Source: Juglans regia
Taxonomy: Eukaryota > Streptophyta > Magnoliopsida > Fagales > Juglandaceae
Direction: 5' to 3'
DNA: 64,000 nt
Assembly (NCBI RefSeq): GCF_001411555.2
Contig: NC_049901.1
Span: forward strand, 14,671,190-14,735,189
The notes beneath the pieces were generated by a model. The model was not told the origin of the DNA and searched no databases. It saw only the letters and a list, made by a program, of their open reading frames with translations. Position 1 is the stretch's first letter. Each line of letters begins with the position of its first letter. The position numbers and the translations under genes are program-made. Shown one piece after another: positions 1 through 10,565 of the stretch.

Positions 1-1440
1 CTTATTTTCTACCCCCTTCTTATACTCAATTGAAAATTCATATCCAAGCAACTTCGACACCCATTTCTGTTGGGCAGGAGTACTAACTTTCTGTTTTAGT
101 AAGTACTTGAAACTGTGATGATCAGTCCTTACCACAAATGACCCACCAAGTAAGTTAGGTCTCCATTTCTTCATTGCCAGAACTAATGCCAGTAGTTCCT
201 TCTCATAGGTTGAGAGCTGCAAATTTCTACCCTTTAAAGCCTAACTAAGAAAGGCCAAAGGTCTATGATCCTGCATCAAAACAACTCCTATACTAGTACC
301 ACATGCATCACATTCAATTATAAAGACTTTTGAAAAGTCAAGTAAGGCCAACACTAGTGGTGTGGTGATTGCCAACTTATGCTGATTAAATGCTTCAGTT
401 GCTGACTCATTCCATAAAAAAAAGTCTTTCTTCAACAAAACAGTTAAGGGTTCAACTAACTGTTCATAATTCTTAATGAACTTTCTATAATAACCTATTA
501 GTCCTAAGAATCCTCTCAAAGACTTAATATTCTTAGGAATTGGCCAGCTTATCATAGACTCCGATTTCTTAGGATCACATCTCACCCCATCCTTATTGAT
601 CAAGTGACCCAAGTATTCAATCTCAGAACTTGCAAATATACACTTCAATTTCTTTGCAAAAAGCTAATGTTTGCCCAAAGTTTCCAAAATAGTCAGTAGA
701 TGAATCAAGCGGGATTGAAAATCCTTGTTATAAACAAAGATGTCATCAAATAACACAATAACAAAGTGTCGTAAGAAAGGCCTAAATACATCATTCATAA
801 AACCTTGAAATGTAGAAAGTGCATTAGTGAGTCCAAATGGCATCGCAAGAAACTCATAATGACATTCATGTGTTCTAAATACAGTCTTATGAGTATCTTC
901 TTCCTTCATTCGAATATGGTGGTATCTAGACCTGAGGTCCAACATAGAAACATAGTAGAGCCATAAAGCTCATCCACCACAGGTATATGGTATTTATCCT
1001 TCACGGTAGCTTCATTCAATACCCTATAATCTATGCACATCTTCCATGTGCCATCAGCCTTCCTCACTAGTAAAACATGAGAAGAAAATGGAGACTGACT
1101 TGAACTTATAAACCCAGATTCTAGTAATTCTTTAACAATCTTCTCTATTTCACTTTTTTTTTTTTTTAATAAAAGGGGTATCTATAAGGTCTTAAACTCA
1201 TTGACATAGTTTCATGTTTTAAAGGAATATGATGGTCATGAGTTCTTTTTGGAGGCAAACCCTTAAGAGGCAAGCCCTTAGGTTCTTCAAAAACTCCATC
1301 ATATTGTTTTAACAACCTAGATATTTCTTCAGAATCAATAGAAATAGGTTGTTTGGGCTCACCAAAAATTAGCTGTAATAACAGCCCTTTGTGTTTCATA
1401 GCAGAAACTTTGAAAAATTCCTTATCATCAATCAATTCAC
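1..1440 (-). pseudogene. Gypsy pol remnant: reverse transcriptase and RNase H
   Basis: Minus-strand frames encode a broken Gypsy polymerase. A short connector lies at 1166-1435. RT follows at 664-945, with the YHHIRM and [10 protein letters not shown] blocks and a VLFDDIFVY active-site motif, a form of the (Y/F)xDD box. The RT thumb and RNase H start at 241-648, with LGHLINKDGV, LRGFLGLIGYYRKFIKNY and the FIIECDACGTSIGVVLMQ block containing the first catalytic Asp. From 240 to 1 the frame continues after a stop with LSTYEKELLALVLAMKKW and VVRTDHHSFKYLL, typical RNase H. Stops and frame changes separate these pieces, so no functional protein is expected. Confidence 0.85.
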
Positions 1441-1564
1441 CTCAGCAGCTGAGATACCCTTCAAGCATGCGTGCCTACCCATGTAAGTAAACTCCATTCT
1501 CAACTTCACAAAGTCCTATAGAGTAGGGCCCAACGATAGCAACCATTGAACTCCCAATACTACA

Positions 1565-2727
1565 TCACAGCCCCCCAAAAGCAAGTGTGAAAAAATCAGT
1601 AACAAATGTAGTACCTTGCATCTGTACTGACACTGAGTTGCATCTTCCCTTTGTTGACAGCACCTCTCCACTTGCCACCTTCACATTCACTGCATTGGCT
1701 TTTGTAATCAACATATTACATTTAGTAGCTATTGAAGTATCCACAAAATTATGGGTACTTCCAGTATCTATTAATATCACTACCTTTTTATTCTTCAACT
1801 GCCCCACTATCCTCAGTCTTAGGACTTGGTGAGCCTACCATAGCCTGTAAGGATATAGATTCAATCTGTATAAATTCCTCTTGAAACTCTTCAAAAACCT
1901 TTAACTCTTGTTCTTAGGCTTCCTCCCTAGCAACGCCCTTAGATACCTCCATACCTGATGCCCCTGATGCCACTTCTTATCACAGAAATAACACATGCCC
2001 TTTTTCCTTCTCTCTAACATTTGAGCTTCACTGACTTTTTGATAAGGCATTTTAGTAATTGTTAAGGTTTTGGAACTCCCAAAATAGAACTTATTTGACC
2101 AGGTTTGTTCCCATTCATCCTTGATCCTTGTTCATTGAATTCAAAAGATCTATTCCTCCATAATTTTTTTGTACTCCACACATACTGTTCTTTGATCTTA
2201 GCTAACCCAAACGCATCATTCAAGTTTGTAGGATTCATCATCCTAATAGGTAGACGAATTTCATCTCTCAACCCACACAAAAAACAAATAAGTTTGTTTT
2301 TCTCAGAAATACCTCTAAGTCTATTAGAGAGTAATTCAAACTCAGCTTTGTAATGTGTTACTATACTGACCTACTTCAACCTCATGAGGGCTTCTATTGG
2401 ATCATCATAGAGAGATGATCCAAATCTAACTTGGATAGCATGCACAAAATCTTCCCACGTATGAAAGACCATTGCTTCACTAACATCCTGGAACCATATG
2501 CGAGCATCATTGTCCATGTGAAATGAAGCAAGAAAGGTTCTTTGACCTGGAGATACTTGGTGATACAAAAAATACTGATTTACTCTGTAAACCCAACCAA
2601 CAAGATTCTTGCCAGCAAATCTTGGAAATTCAAGTTTAATTCGCTTCATAAAACTTATGTTATAATTGGCTCTGCAATAAATTTCACCCATCCCTTCATT
2701 TACATCACTAACTACATCATTATCCAT
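1565..2727 (-). pseudogene. Gypsy gag and aspartic protease remnant
   Basis: At 2371-2727 a gag (retrotrans_gag) segment includes FPRFAGKNLVGWVYRVNQYF and WFQDVSEAMVFHTWEDF. It is followed, after stops, by another gag piece at 2062-2280. Near 1970-2030 a CCHC-like knuckle, CYFCDKKWHQGH, is readable in a separate frame. At 1565-1807 the retroviral-type aspartic protease carries VVILIDTGSTHNFVD, with the catalytic DTG. The order gag, knuckle, protease fits a Gypsy 5' half. Several frame breaks show that it is dead. Confidence 0.8.
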
Positions 2728-2949
2728 CGACCCATTTATTGAAATGAAATTTTTTAATGTAGCAATTCATTAAACTTCTTATCTTGATTCTCCTTGTCTA
2801 CGCAAGCAGCTTCTTGCTATTGCACCAACACCACAAATGACACTTCTATTTGCTTATGCTGTCTTTCCTGTTGTTGCCTCAATTGATTCAAAGAATCCGT
2901 AATCTAAGCAAAAGATTTGTTCCTTTTGCCATGGCTCTGGATACCAAAA

Positions 2950-3021
2950 TGTAATGGGCTCCTTCAATGACTAATTCGAGATAGTCAATCTCCAAGAAGT
3001 AGAGAGAGAAAGAAAGAAAGA

Positions 3022-3097
<76 letters not shown>

Positions 3098-3204
3098 TGA
3101 GGATGAATATCAAATTTCCATTGCCTTCCCTTAGGATTCTTTTTGTTTTATACATCCCTTATGTACAAACTACATCGTATGATTTTTCATAATTATTCCC
3201 AATT
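2950..3204 (-). repeat. Inner part of the Gypsy 5' LTR
   Basis: Sequence next to the primer-binding site starts TGTAATGGGC on the plus strand, so on the minus strand the LTR ends in TTACA, a normal TG...CA terminus. The LTR carries a long GA microsatellite. It is split by a LINE and should resume at 4589. Its outer boundary and the partner LTR are not visible. Confidence 0.55.
3001..3094. repeat. GA/GAAA/GATA microsatellite
   Basis: A compound simple repeat of AGAG, AAAG, GATA and a long GA run lies inside the Gypsy 5' LTR. Confidence 0.95.
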
Positions 3205-3214
3205 AAAACAACAC

Positions 3215-4578
3215 AGTCTTTTTTTTTTTTTTTGTTCACAAAACCTCAAGACTTTATTGGGGAAAACCTTACTTATGGCAGAGGAAAATCGTGGTTACAA
3301 AGACTCTTAAATTCAAAGAAAGACCACCACTGCACTAAAAAAAAAAATTAAACACTCTAGTTACTGATTCTCAAATAAGGAAGACCTAATTTATCCATTT
3401 TAACCAAACCATTTAGAAGGAAAGGAAGATCAGAGAAGTTGTTCCATATGCAGCTGCAACCATTTGCTCCCATATGAGCCAAGAAGTCTGCCGGTGAATT
3501 ACCTTGTCTATAAACGTAGGAGATATTAAAATTCAAACCTGCCAGAACAGTAGTAATTTCCTCCCAGTAGTCTTTAAAGTAGCAAAGACCACATCTTAAA
3601 TCCTTGATCCATTGAACCACTATTATAGAGTCGAACTCCAAATCAACATGTACTAAACCCAAATTTGCAACAATATGTAAACCTTATAAAAGACCCATTC
3701 CTTCAACTTGGCTATTTGTCCATGCCCCAAATCAATTGCAAAAGCGCTAATGAGATCGCCGTTTGCATCCTGGATCACCCCTCCAGCACTTGATGTCCCG
3801 GATTATTCAACGCACTACGATTCACATTCAATTTAAGTCTCCCCTCCAAAGGTTTGTGCCAGCGAACTACCTGCACCCTTTTTTTCTTTTGAAGCTTAAA
3901 TGGAATGTTAAAGCTTCATAGGATGGTTTCATCCCTGCATAAAAAGGAAGAGCCAACTTTAATTTTCTCACCAACCCAGCCAATCCAAAACTTAACAGAC
4001 GACCAAACCGAATCTATCGACTCCTTGAGGCCCTCCATGTGACACTTGCATCTTCGTAACCACAATCTCCAAGTGATAACCAATGGGATCAAGGCAAGCA
4101 GTTGTCCCCTTTGTGATTTTTTTTAGCCTTTTGAAACCAAACATTCAGGATCTCCTTCCAACTACGTCCAACAACATGATTCATTCCCACTTGTAAACTA
4201 GCTCTTTTCCAAATTCTAGTAGCAAAGTCTCCCGAAGCCAAAACCTGATTTTGGTCTTCATATCCTCGATCCATACTCACAATAATCACATTTAGAGACA
4301 ATGAGAATACCCACTCTTTTTATTCTATCATGAACACTAAGGGCATTATGTAAAGCTTTCCAAATCATAACCAAAATATTTTTTGCGAGACAAGGATGCC
4401 ATACCCAATCAGCCCATTGAAGTTTAGGCGCTTGAATACGAAGGATATCCCAAGCGCTCTTAGTTGTAAATTAACCATCCTGATTGTCCTTCCAAACCAA
4501 AATATCATCACTTGTCTTGGCTCTCCTAAGAGTGCATGAAACCTCTTCCGTTTTTTCAATGCCCAACAACCTTTGGAT
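3215..4578 (-). mobile_element. 5'-truncated LINE (L1 type), RNase H and zinc-finger end
   Basis: A poly-T run at about 3219-3232 is the poly-A tail of a minus-strand LINE. Frame 3357-3662 is the RVT_3-type RNase H (LEFDSIIVVQWI and the YRQGNSPADFLAHMGA block). Frames 4089-4301 and 4365-4559 are the zf-RVT region (KNILVMIWKALHNALSVHDR-like). The element is bounded by a perfect 10-bp direct repeat AAAACAACAC at 3205-3214 and 4579-4588, which I read as its target-site duplication. Only the last 1.36 kb was copied, so endonuclease and RT are absent. It sits in the LTR of the older Gypsy element. Confidence 0.85.
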
Positions 4579-4588
4579 AAAACAACAC

Positions 4589-5088
4589 CATCCTACTAAT
4601 ACAATAACACCCTTCTACTAACACACAAGATGCCATTCTAACAATACTAGACTTACAGCTTTCCTACCAAAGTAAATGACAACAACTAAAACCCAACTAA
4701 CAAACAGTCACTCCTCTTCATCTCATCCAACTCCATGGTTGCTTGACAGAAGCTTCTACAAATTCTTAAGCGATGACATCATCCTGACTGGATTTAAATT
4801 AAAAGGAAAATAATGCATGGACTGCTACATGCCAAAAACAAATCAACCGGAGATCTATGCATGAGCTCGGATTCAAGGATGTATTCCAGTTAAATCTACC
4901 TGGATATTCGGAACTCAGAATCTAATCAACAAACTTGGTTTCAGACTTAAGTTTTAGTATATATCTCATAGTTTTTGTTTAAATTTTTTCTCTTTTGTTT
5001 TCAATTATGTGAAGGTTTTGGTTAGGATAAGATTTGGAAAATCAGTTATAATAACATAGTTGATTTTTCTTTTATTTTCAATTATGTA
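4589..5088. other. Unassigned AT-rich DNA, start probably outer Gypsy LTR
   Basis: The first part should be the continuation of the Gypsy 5' LTR displaced by the LINE. No coding potential, tail or clear LTR end was seen, and the rest looks like ordinary AT-rich spacer. Confidence 0.4.
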
Positions 5089-5265
5089 AAGAGAAATGAT
5101 ACTTGCAGTCGTGAGTGTGCAAGTGCCATGCAGTCGCTTTGAAAAAAGTGAATAAATATAAGACCCATATGAAAATAAATTAATTTTTTAACAGTGGACC
5201 CTACTATTTTTCAAAGCGATTACACGACGTTTGCGCATTCCACGATTGTATGTAGCATTACTCTT
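5089..5265. mobile_element. MITE with about 58-bp imperfect terminal inverted repeats
   Basis: The left end starts AAGAGAAATGATACTTGC and runs on to a GTCGCTTTGAAAAA block. The reverse complement of the right end starts AAGAGTAATGCTACATAC and runs to an ATCGCTTTGAAAAA block, so the two arms pair over nearly 60 bp. The element is about 177 bp with no coding capacity, a typical non-autonomous DNA transposon. The TSD and superfamily are not clear. It lies about 0.5 kb upstream of the phosphatase gene. Confidence 0.7.
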
Positions 5266-5311
5266 AAATTTTATCATATAAATGGTATAAAAAGTTTGCC
5301 AATGCCTTTAC

Positions 5312-5421
5312 TTAAGAGTAATGATAAAATTTAATTGGTGAAAGATGTGTCTTTTACACGGTCTTATAAATAATTTTTTCATTTGTGACTCAGATATAAT
5401 AATTAAGTAGCATTTCTCATT
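5312..5421. repeat. Possible second short MITE of similar end type
   Basis: The left end (TAAGAGTAATGATA) and the reverse complement of the right end (AATGAGAAATGCTACTTA) resemble the ends of the MITE just upstream. The inverted repeat is short and weak. Confidence 0.3.
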
Positions 5422-5769
5422 TTTAATTCTGTTTCAACAAGAGAGGAGCCTGGCGGAAGAAATGACAATTACGATGATGTGACGATGTCCGTAGTTGGGT
5501 TAATTAATTTTTGGGCTGTAAACTGACTATAATTAATTTATAACGCCTGTGCCTCTTTCCCATCCCAAGTCTCCCGAAAGCTGTGGCGGCAAAGTCTCGT
5601 CCTTTGAAACAGAAAATGAAAGAAAAGGGAAAAAAAAAGAAAATCACAAGATATCAAAGGCCAAACAAAAAACAATTATGTATCAAGCAAAACCAGAACC
5701 TCTCTCTTTCTCTCCGATTTGATCATAAGAGATCGAATTCATAATTTTTTCAAGTAGTTCTTCGAATTA

Positions 5770-6507
5770 ATGAATGCATGTCTTCCCCGTCGAGTAAACA
5801 TAACGTGGCCACCACCAGCACTGCCATTACTTCTACCAACACTAGCCCTGCAACTGCCACCTTTGACAATTCTGTCCAGAACGAAAAGAAAAAGGGGGTA
5901 TACATGTTTTTAATTTTTGTTTTTTAATTTATATTTTTTTCAAGAATTATATAGATCGAGTTATTGACTTTTTGAGGAAATTAACACACAATCTCATGTA
6001 CTGATCACCATTTGTTTCCTTTTTCTTCTGTTGGGACAAAAGTCAATTATTGACAAGATTTTCAGTTCAAAGCGTCGCGAGAGAGGAAGCCCAGCCTCGC
6101 ATCATGATCATGATATATTCAAATCAGATAATTATGGAGACGATCTTGGTATGTATATATATATATATATACTTGTAGTAGCGCGCTTTTATGTTTTTTT
6201 TTTTAAAGTTTTTTTTTTTTATTTATTTCCGTAGTTACATCGCTTTTTTATTTTATTGCTCATAAGAAAAATTATTTGTTTTTTCGACAGAAATCGGAAA
6301 GGGGCTCACGTCAAGGAGAAAAGCTCTCATGGGGTCGTCCCCTCTTGGGAGTAGGAGTTTCACAGGTACGTATCTCGATCTGTATGTTAGGTGCAGTAAG
6401 CCCAGAATTCTCACACTTTACACATACGTACGTAGAATATATTGTAAAAATACTATGAAAAATCGAAAATCAACATTATATGCATGATAAGTATTTATAT
6501 ATGGATT

Positions 6508-6552
<45 letters not shown>

Positions 6553-7332
6553 GTGTGTGATCAGAAAATCAATATTCTCACAGCTTCTTCTAATTTCATT
6601 TGTTAAAATGAAAAGGACATATATACCAAATTAACTACAAATCAATCAATGAAATTATAAGAGACAGAACGAGATCATGATTATTATACGAATTAGTTTT
6701 ATTTATGATTTATTAAACATTTAATGTTGTATACAAAATTTAGACTAATAATAAATAAATGTTACAGTAGCTGTTACAGCTGTTTTTCTTTCTCAAGCAT
6801 GAGCAAAACTCACAGAAGATTTTTTTTCCAATACGTACGTTGAATTTGTGTTGTAAGAACAGGCCACGTACCCAAAAAAGACAAGACTAGATCTCCTTAT
6901 TTGGTAGCTTACCTAACAGCGATGAATTTTCATTATTTTATTGATATTAATAATGAAAGGGAGAAGAAAACAATGGCCTAGCCACAGTGAGAATTTTCAT
7001 GCGTGATGAGACATTTTGGCGTTATCATTTGGAAAATGTTAATACGGCTATACATGCATGACTTTAGTAGTTCTCATGAAAATGTAAACTATATACGGCC
7101 GTGTTTATTTCATATCTACTCTTAGAAAGACTGTCTCGTCCAGGGATCGAATGCTCAAACCTATCCACTCTTGAAGACTCCTCTATGGCACCGGCAACTA
7201 TACAGCTTCAAGATATCCGGTATGAATTGGTACTCTTCTCGTTTCTTGTTTCTTTTTTTTTTTTTTATCAGACAGCTCGCGTTCTCTTACCGTGAGAAAA
7301 TACTGGCGTTGGTGTGCAGGATATTCGTAGCG
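5770..7332 (+). other. Overlapping upstream reading frame in phosphatase exons 1-5
   Basis: An ATG at 5770, 8 nt before the proposed start, opens a different frame. After splicing it stays open for 131 codons through exons 1-4 and stops at TAG early in exon 5. Another ATG at 5774 gives only seven codons. Whether either is used is unknown. They could lower initiation at 5778 or be passive. Confidence 0.35.
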
Positions 7333-9148
7333 ACGTGGAATGTTGGAGGAAAGACACCCGACAATGGCCTCAACCTTGAAGAGCTTTTGCAGGTGGAGGG
7401 CGCTTCAGACATATATATATTGGGGTACGATGTAGTGACAAATTCACACTCATGTTTAACCTTCTTTATATGTCAACTCAATCAAATGACCGATTAATTA
7501 CAGTGTATCGTTGTAAAGCAACATCAAATGTTCCAAATGAAAATCTTAATGCATGGAGTCATTCAGTGTTCTTGCACTAATGTCAACTTCAAGCGAAACA
7601 ATTTAATTGGTGTCTTAAGTTTCTTTTCTCTTCAGGTTTCAGGAGATTGTTCCTCTAAGCGCTGGAAATGTTCTAGTGATTAAAGACAATGAACCTGCCG
7701 CAAAATGGCTGGCCCTTATAAGCCAAGCACTTAATAGACCACAGCATGACTCCATTTACTCTTCTTCTTATTTAGGCCCTAATTCCATAGCCTTAGACAA
7801 CATCCCAAAGGACTCGAAGGCCCCAAGCAGTCTTCACTTCTTCCAGAAGCCTTCTCTCAAAGTCCTTAGTAGGAATCTAAGGGCGGATAAAAACCTTATC
7901 AAGAACTGCAATTGCCCTGTGGACTGGCACTCCCGGGAGAAGTGGAGGCCAGACAATTATATTGATTCCCATGGCAGATTATACACAGAATCTGCTCATG
8001 ATATTGGTCGCGATACTATTGTGGACGATTTACTTTCAGTTGCAGAAATACCTTCCTCCCCCGGCAAGATGAGTTACTTTCTCATAGAAAGCAAGCAAAT
8101 GGTCGGGATTTTCCTTTCTGTATGGGCTAGGAAGGAATTAGTTCCACATATTGGTCATCTCAGAGTCTCTTCGGTGGGAAGAGGATTAATGGGCTGCCTT
8201 CGAAACAAGGTACATATCTTGAAAATCGGTTGGCAATTCCTCTCAGTTTGAATGGTCTAGTACGGAAACAAGACCAGTAGACTGATGAATAGGCTCAAAG
8301 CTGGGAGGTGCTTAATTACCTGGCCGATAAATTAATTCTTATACTATTTCATAGTTTTGTTGGTGCTCAACGTACGTAGCTGCTACCGTTATTGGGTACG
8401 TATGAATGACATGGAATGGTATTTTGCAGGGATGCATATCAATTAGCATGTCATTGCACCAAACAAGTTTTTGCTTCGTGTGCAGTCACTTGGCTTCTGG
8501 GGAGAAGGAGGGTAATGAGCTGAAGAGGAATGCTGATGTGGCTGAGATCCTGAAGAGTACACAGTTTCCTAAGATTTGCAAAGACCCTAATAGTCGAGTA
8601 CCAGAAAGAATAATTGAACACGAGTAATTAGCAATATTTGTAACAGATATAATTATCTTGCATTAATATTAATGGACCTGCACACATGTACACACACAAA
8701 GCCTTAATATTTTTCGTAATTTTCTTTTATCCCTTTGATATTAGTTCTCTTCATATCTAATGTATGGTTTGTAATGTTTTATCGTTACAAAATTGCAGTC
8801 GTATAATTTGGCTTGGAGATTTGAATTATCGGGTAGCTCTGAGCTACGATGAAACGAGGGTTCTGTTAGAGGATAATGACTGGGACACCCTCCTCGAGAA
8901 GGATCAGGTTTGTTGCTTTATTAAACGCTACATCTAAGAAAATTAATTAATTAATCAGAGAAGTTCTTCTTTCAATAATTAAAATGTCTTTCTCATTGCA
9001 AACCAATAAAAAAAAGCAGATGCCTTTGTCAATATTGGAATTGATTTAATTTTGTTTTCCTTATTTTGGGAGAAACATCTAGGAAGTACTTCCTTTAGAA
9101 TTGGTGAAAAACATGTGGATCACGTTCCCTTTATGATTAAATTAAGCA

Positions 9149-9187
<39 letters not shown>

Positions 9188-9237
9188 AGCAAACGATCGA
9201 CTGTTGTATCATCGTGAGGTGTATATATAAAGCAAGC

Positions 9238-9277
<40 letters not shown>

Positions 9278-10072
9278 GTAAAGGTACTAAATGGGCTTCA
9301 TAACGATAAATTTATTAGTATCATGCTAAACATAACATGATATATTATTGTAATCTTAACGGAAGGTTTAAAATATATGGTTTATACTTAAAAAAGACTA
9401 GTCAATGATGCAATTGAATCTCTATTGAAACTTTATAAAGAACAAAAACTTCTCATTTTCAAGTAACGTGGGATCTTATGTACCACATATCCTAACTTAT
9501 CCTTATTATATGAGATATCACAATTATTAATTATCATACGAATTATATATGAAACTAGCTAGCTAGCCGATCGACTCCTTTTTTACTATTATTGGGTGCA
9601 TGCAGTTGAATATAGAGAAGGAAGCAGGAAGAGTATTTAGTGGATTTAATGAGGGACGGATCTTGTTTGCCCCCACCTATAAGTATTCACTTAATTCGGA
9701 TTCCTACGCCGGGGAAACAGTTAAATCCAAGAAGAAACGCCGCACCCCTGCATGGTAATATTATATATTGTCTCTTTTTGTCATGAAAGTGAACAAGTTT
9801 ATTATAATAATAAAGTTGTGACCAGTTTGAGCTTGATTTTTAGGTGCGACAGGATATTATGGCATGGTAATGGCATTGAACAATTATCGTACATTCGCGG
9901 AGAATCAAGATTCTCGGATCACAGACCTGTGTGTGCGGTTTTCTCAGTGGAGGTAGAAGTAAGAAACAAAAATATTAATAGGTTCAGAAAGGATTTTTCA
10001 TGCGCTGGCAAAAGAATGGAGTTTGAAGAAGACTCGTGCATACCTCCGAGGCACTGCTTATATGAGTTCTGA
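5778..10072 (+). CDS. IP5P: Type I inositol polyphosphate 5-phosphatase (BST1/IP5P5-like), ten exons
   Basis: This enzyme family removes the 5-phosphate from soluble inositol phosphates and/or phosphoinositides in the cytosol or at membranes. Exons with GT-AG junctions and matching phases are 5778-5897, 6043-6148, 6291-6365, 7144-7219, 7320-7424, 7636-8209, 8430-8623, 8799-8907, 9606-9754 and 9844-10072, giving 578 residues with no stop. The catalytic domain begins about residue 127 ([10 protein letters not shown]). It contains WLGDLNYR at about 421-428 and PAWCDRILW at about 501-509, the two signature motifs, and [13 protein letters not shown] near the end. The phrases [22 protein letters not shown] and [14 protein letters not shown] recall Arabidopsis BST1/IP5P5. 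Ortholog assignment is from memory, and IP5P4 or IP5P10 types are alternatives. The start at 5778 is chosen because only this frame joins exon 2 in phase. No WD40 repeats precede the catalytic domain. Confidence 0.9.
6512..6548. repeat. AT microsatellite in phosphatase intron 3
   Basis: An uninterrupted (AT)n run. Confidence 0.95.
9153..9272. repeat. Two AT microsatellites in phosphatase intron 8
   Basis: (TA)n runs at about 9153-9185 and 9240-9272 flank a short unique stretch. Confidence 0.95.
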
Positions 10073-10560
10073 TTTTCTCTTTCAGAGAAAAAACTCAGAA
10101 AGTCTTTATATACGATCGATTGATCGATCAATGCAAAGCAGTTCGAAGCAGCTGATCACTTTAAAAGCTTCATACAGCAAAAGAAAATCACTTGGGCTGC
10201 CCATGTTAAATGGTAGACCAGCTGATCTACCCAAGGACAAGTTCCCATAAGATGATTAGGCGGCTGGAAAACAGAAAACCATCCCGGATAGAGCAATTTT
10301 TCCAAGGTGAAATTGAAAGCTTGGAGAAACCACTTCACGATAAGGGTTGAATCAGTCTCAACCATCGGGTTGGGGACTTGTAAATATGAGTTATTCTCGA
10401 ATATCCAATTCAGCTTTAAGTCCTTCAAAAAGTTTTCTTTCCAGAAGCAAAACAAGATGAACTAATAGGTGCTGAAGAATATAAGTAGAAACTAACTGCA
10501 TTACAATATATATCTATTGTGGTAATTGCCTACTAGGCCAGGTTACACAGATATCGATAG
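10073..10560 (+). other. Phosphatase 3' flank, no gene recognised
   Basis: The start is presumably the phosphatase 3' UTR. A minus-strand open frame at 10156-10455 has no recognisable domain. The region ends where the truncated Copia reverse transcriptase begins. Confidence 0.4.
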
Positions 10561-10565
10561 AGATG

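Larger units (their letters stand above)
1..3204 (-). mobile_element. Decayed Ty3/Gypsy LTR retrotransposon (left end outside window)
   Basis: On the minus strand the order is 5' LTR, primer-binding site, gag, zinc knuckle, protease, reverse transcriptase and RNase H, which is the Ty3/Gypsy order as far as it runs; integrase and the 3' LTR would lie left of position 1. The primer-binding site at about 2931-2947 reads TGGTATCCAGAGCC on the minus strand, an initiator-Met type site with one extra base. The reading frame is broken many times, so this is an old, non-coding copy. The 5' LTR begins beside the primer site near 2950 and is interrupted by a LINE at 3215-4578, so its outer end lies right of 4588 and could not be fixed. 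Confidence 0.85.

Noticed and set aside
3205..3232. LTR terminus at 3215 followed by poly-T
   Set aside because: The AAAACAACAC duplication shows this is a LINE junction and not the LTR end.
10156..10455. A 99-codon minus-strand frame after the phosphatase
   Set aside because: There is no recognisable domain, and it is more likely the 3' UTR antisense or old repeat.
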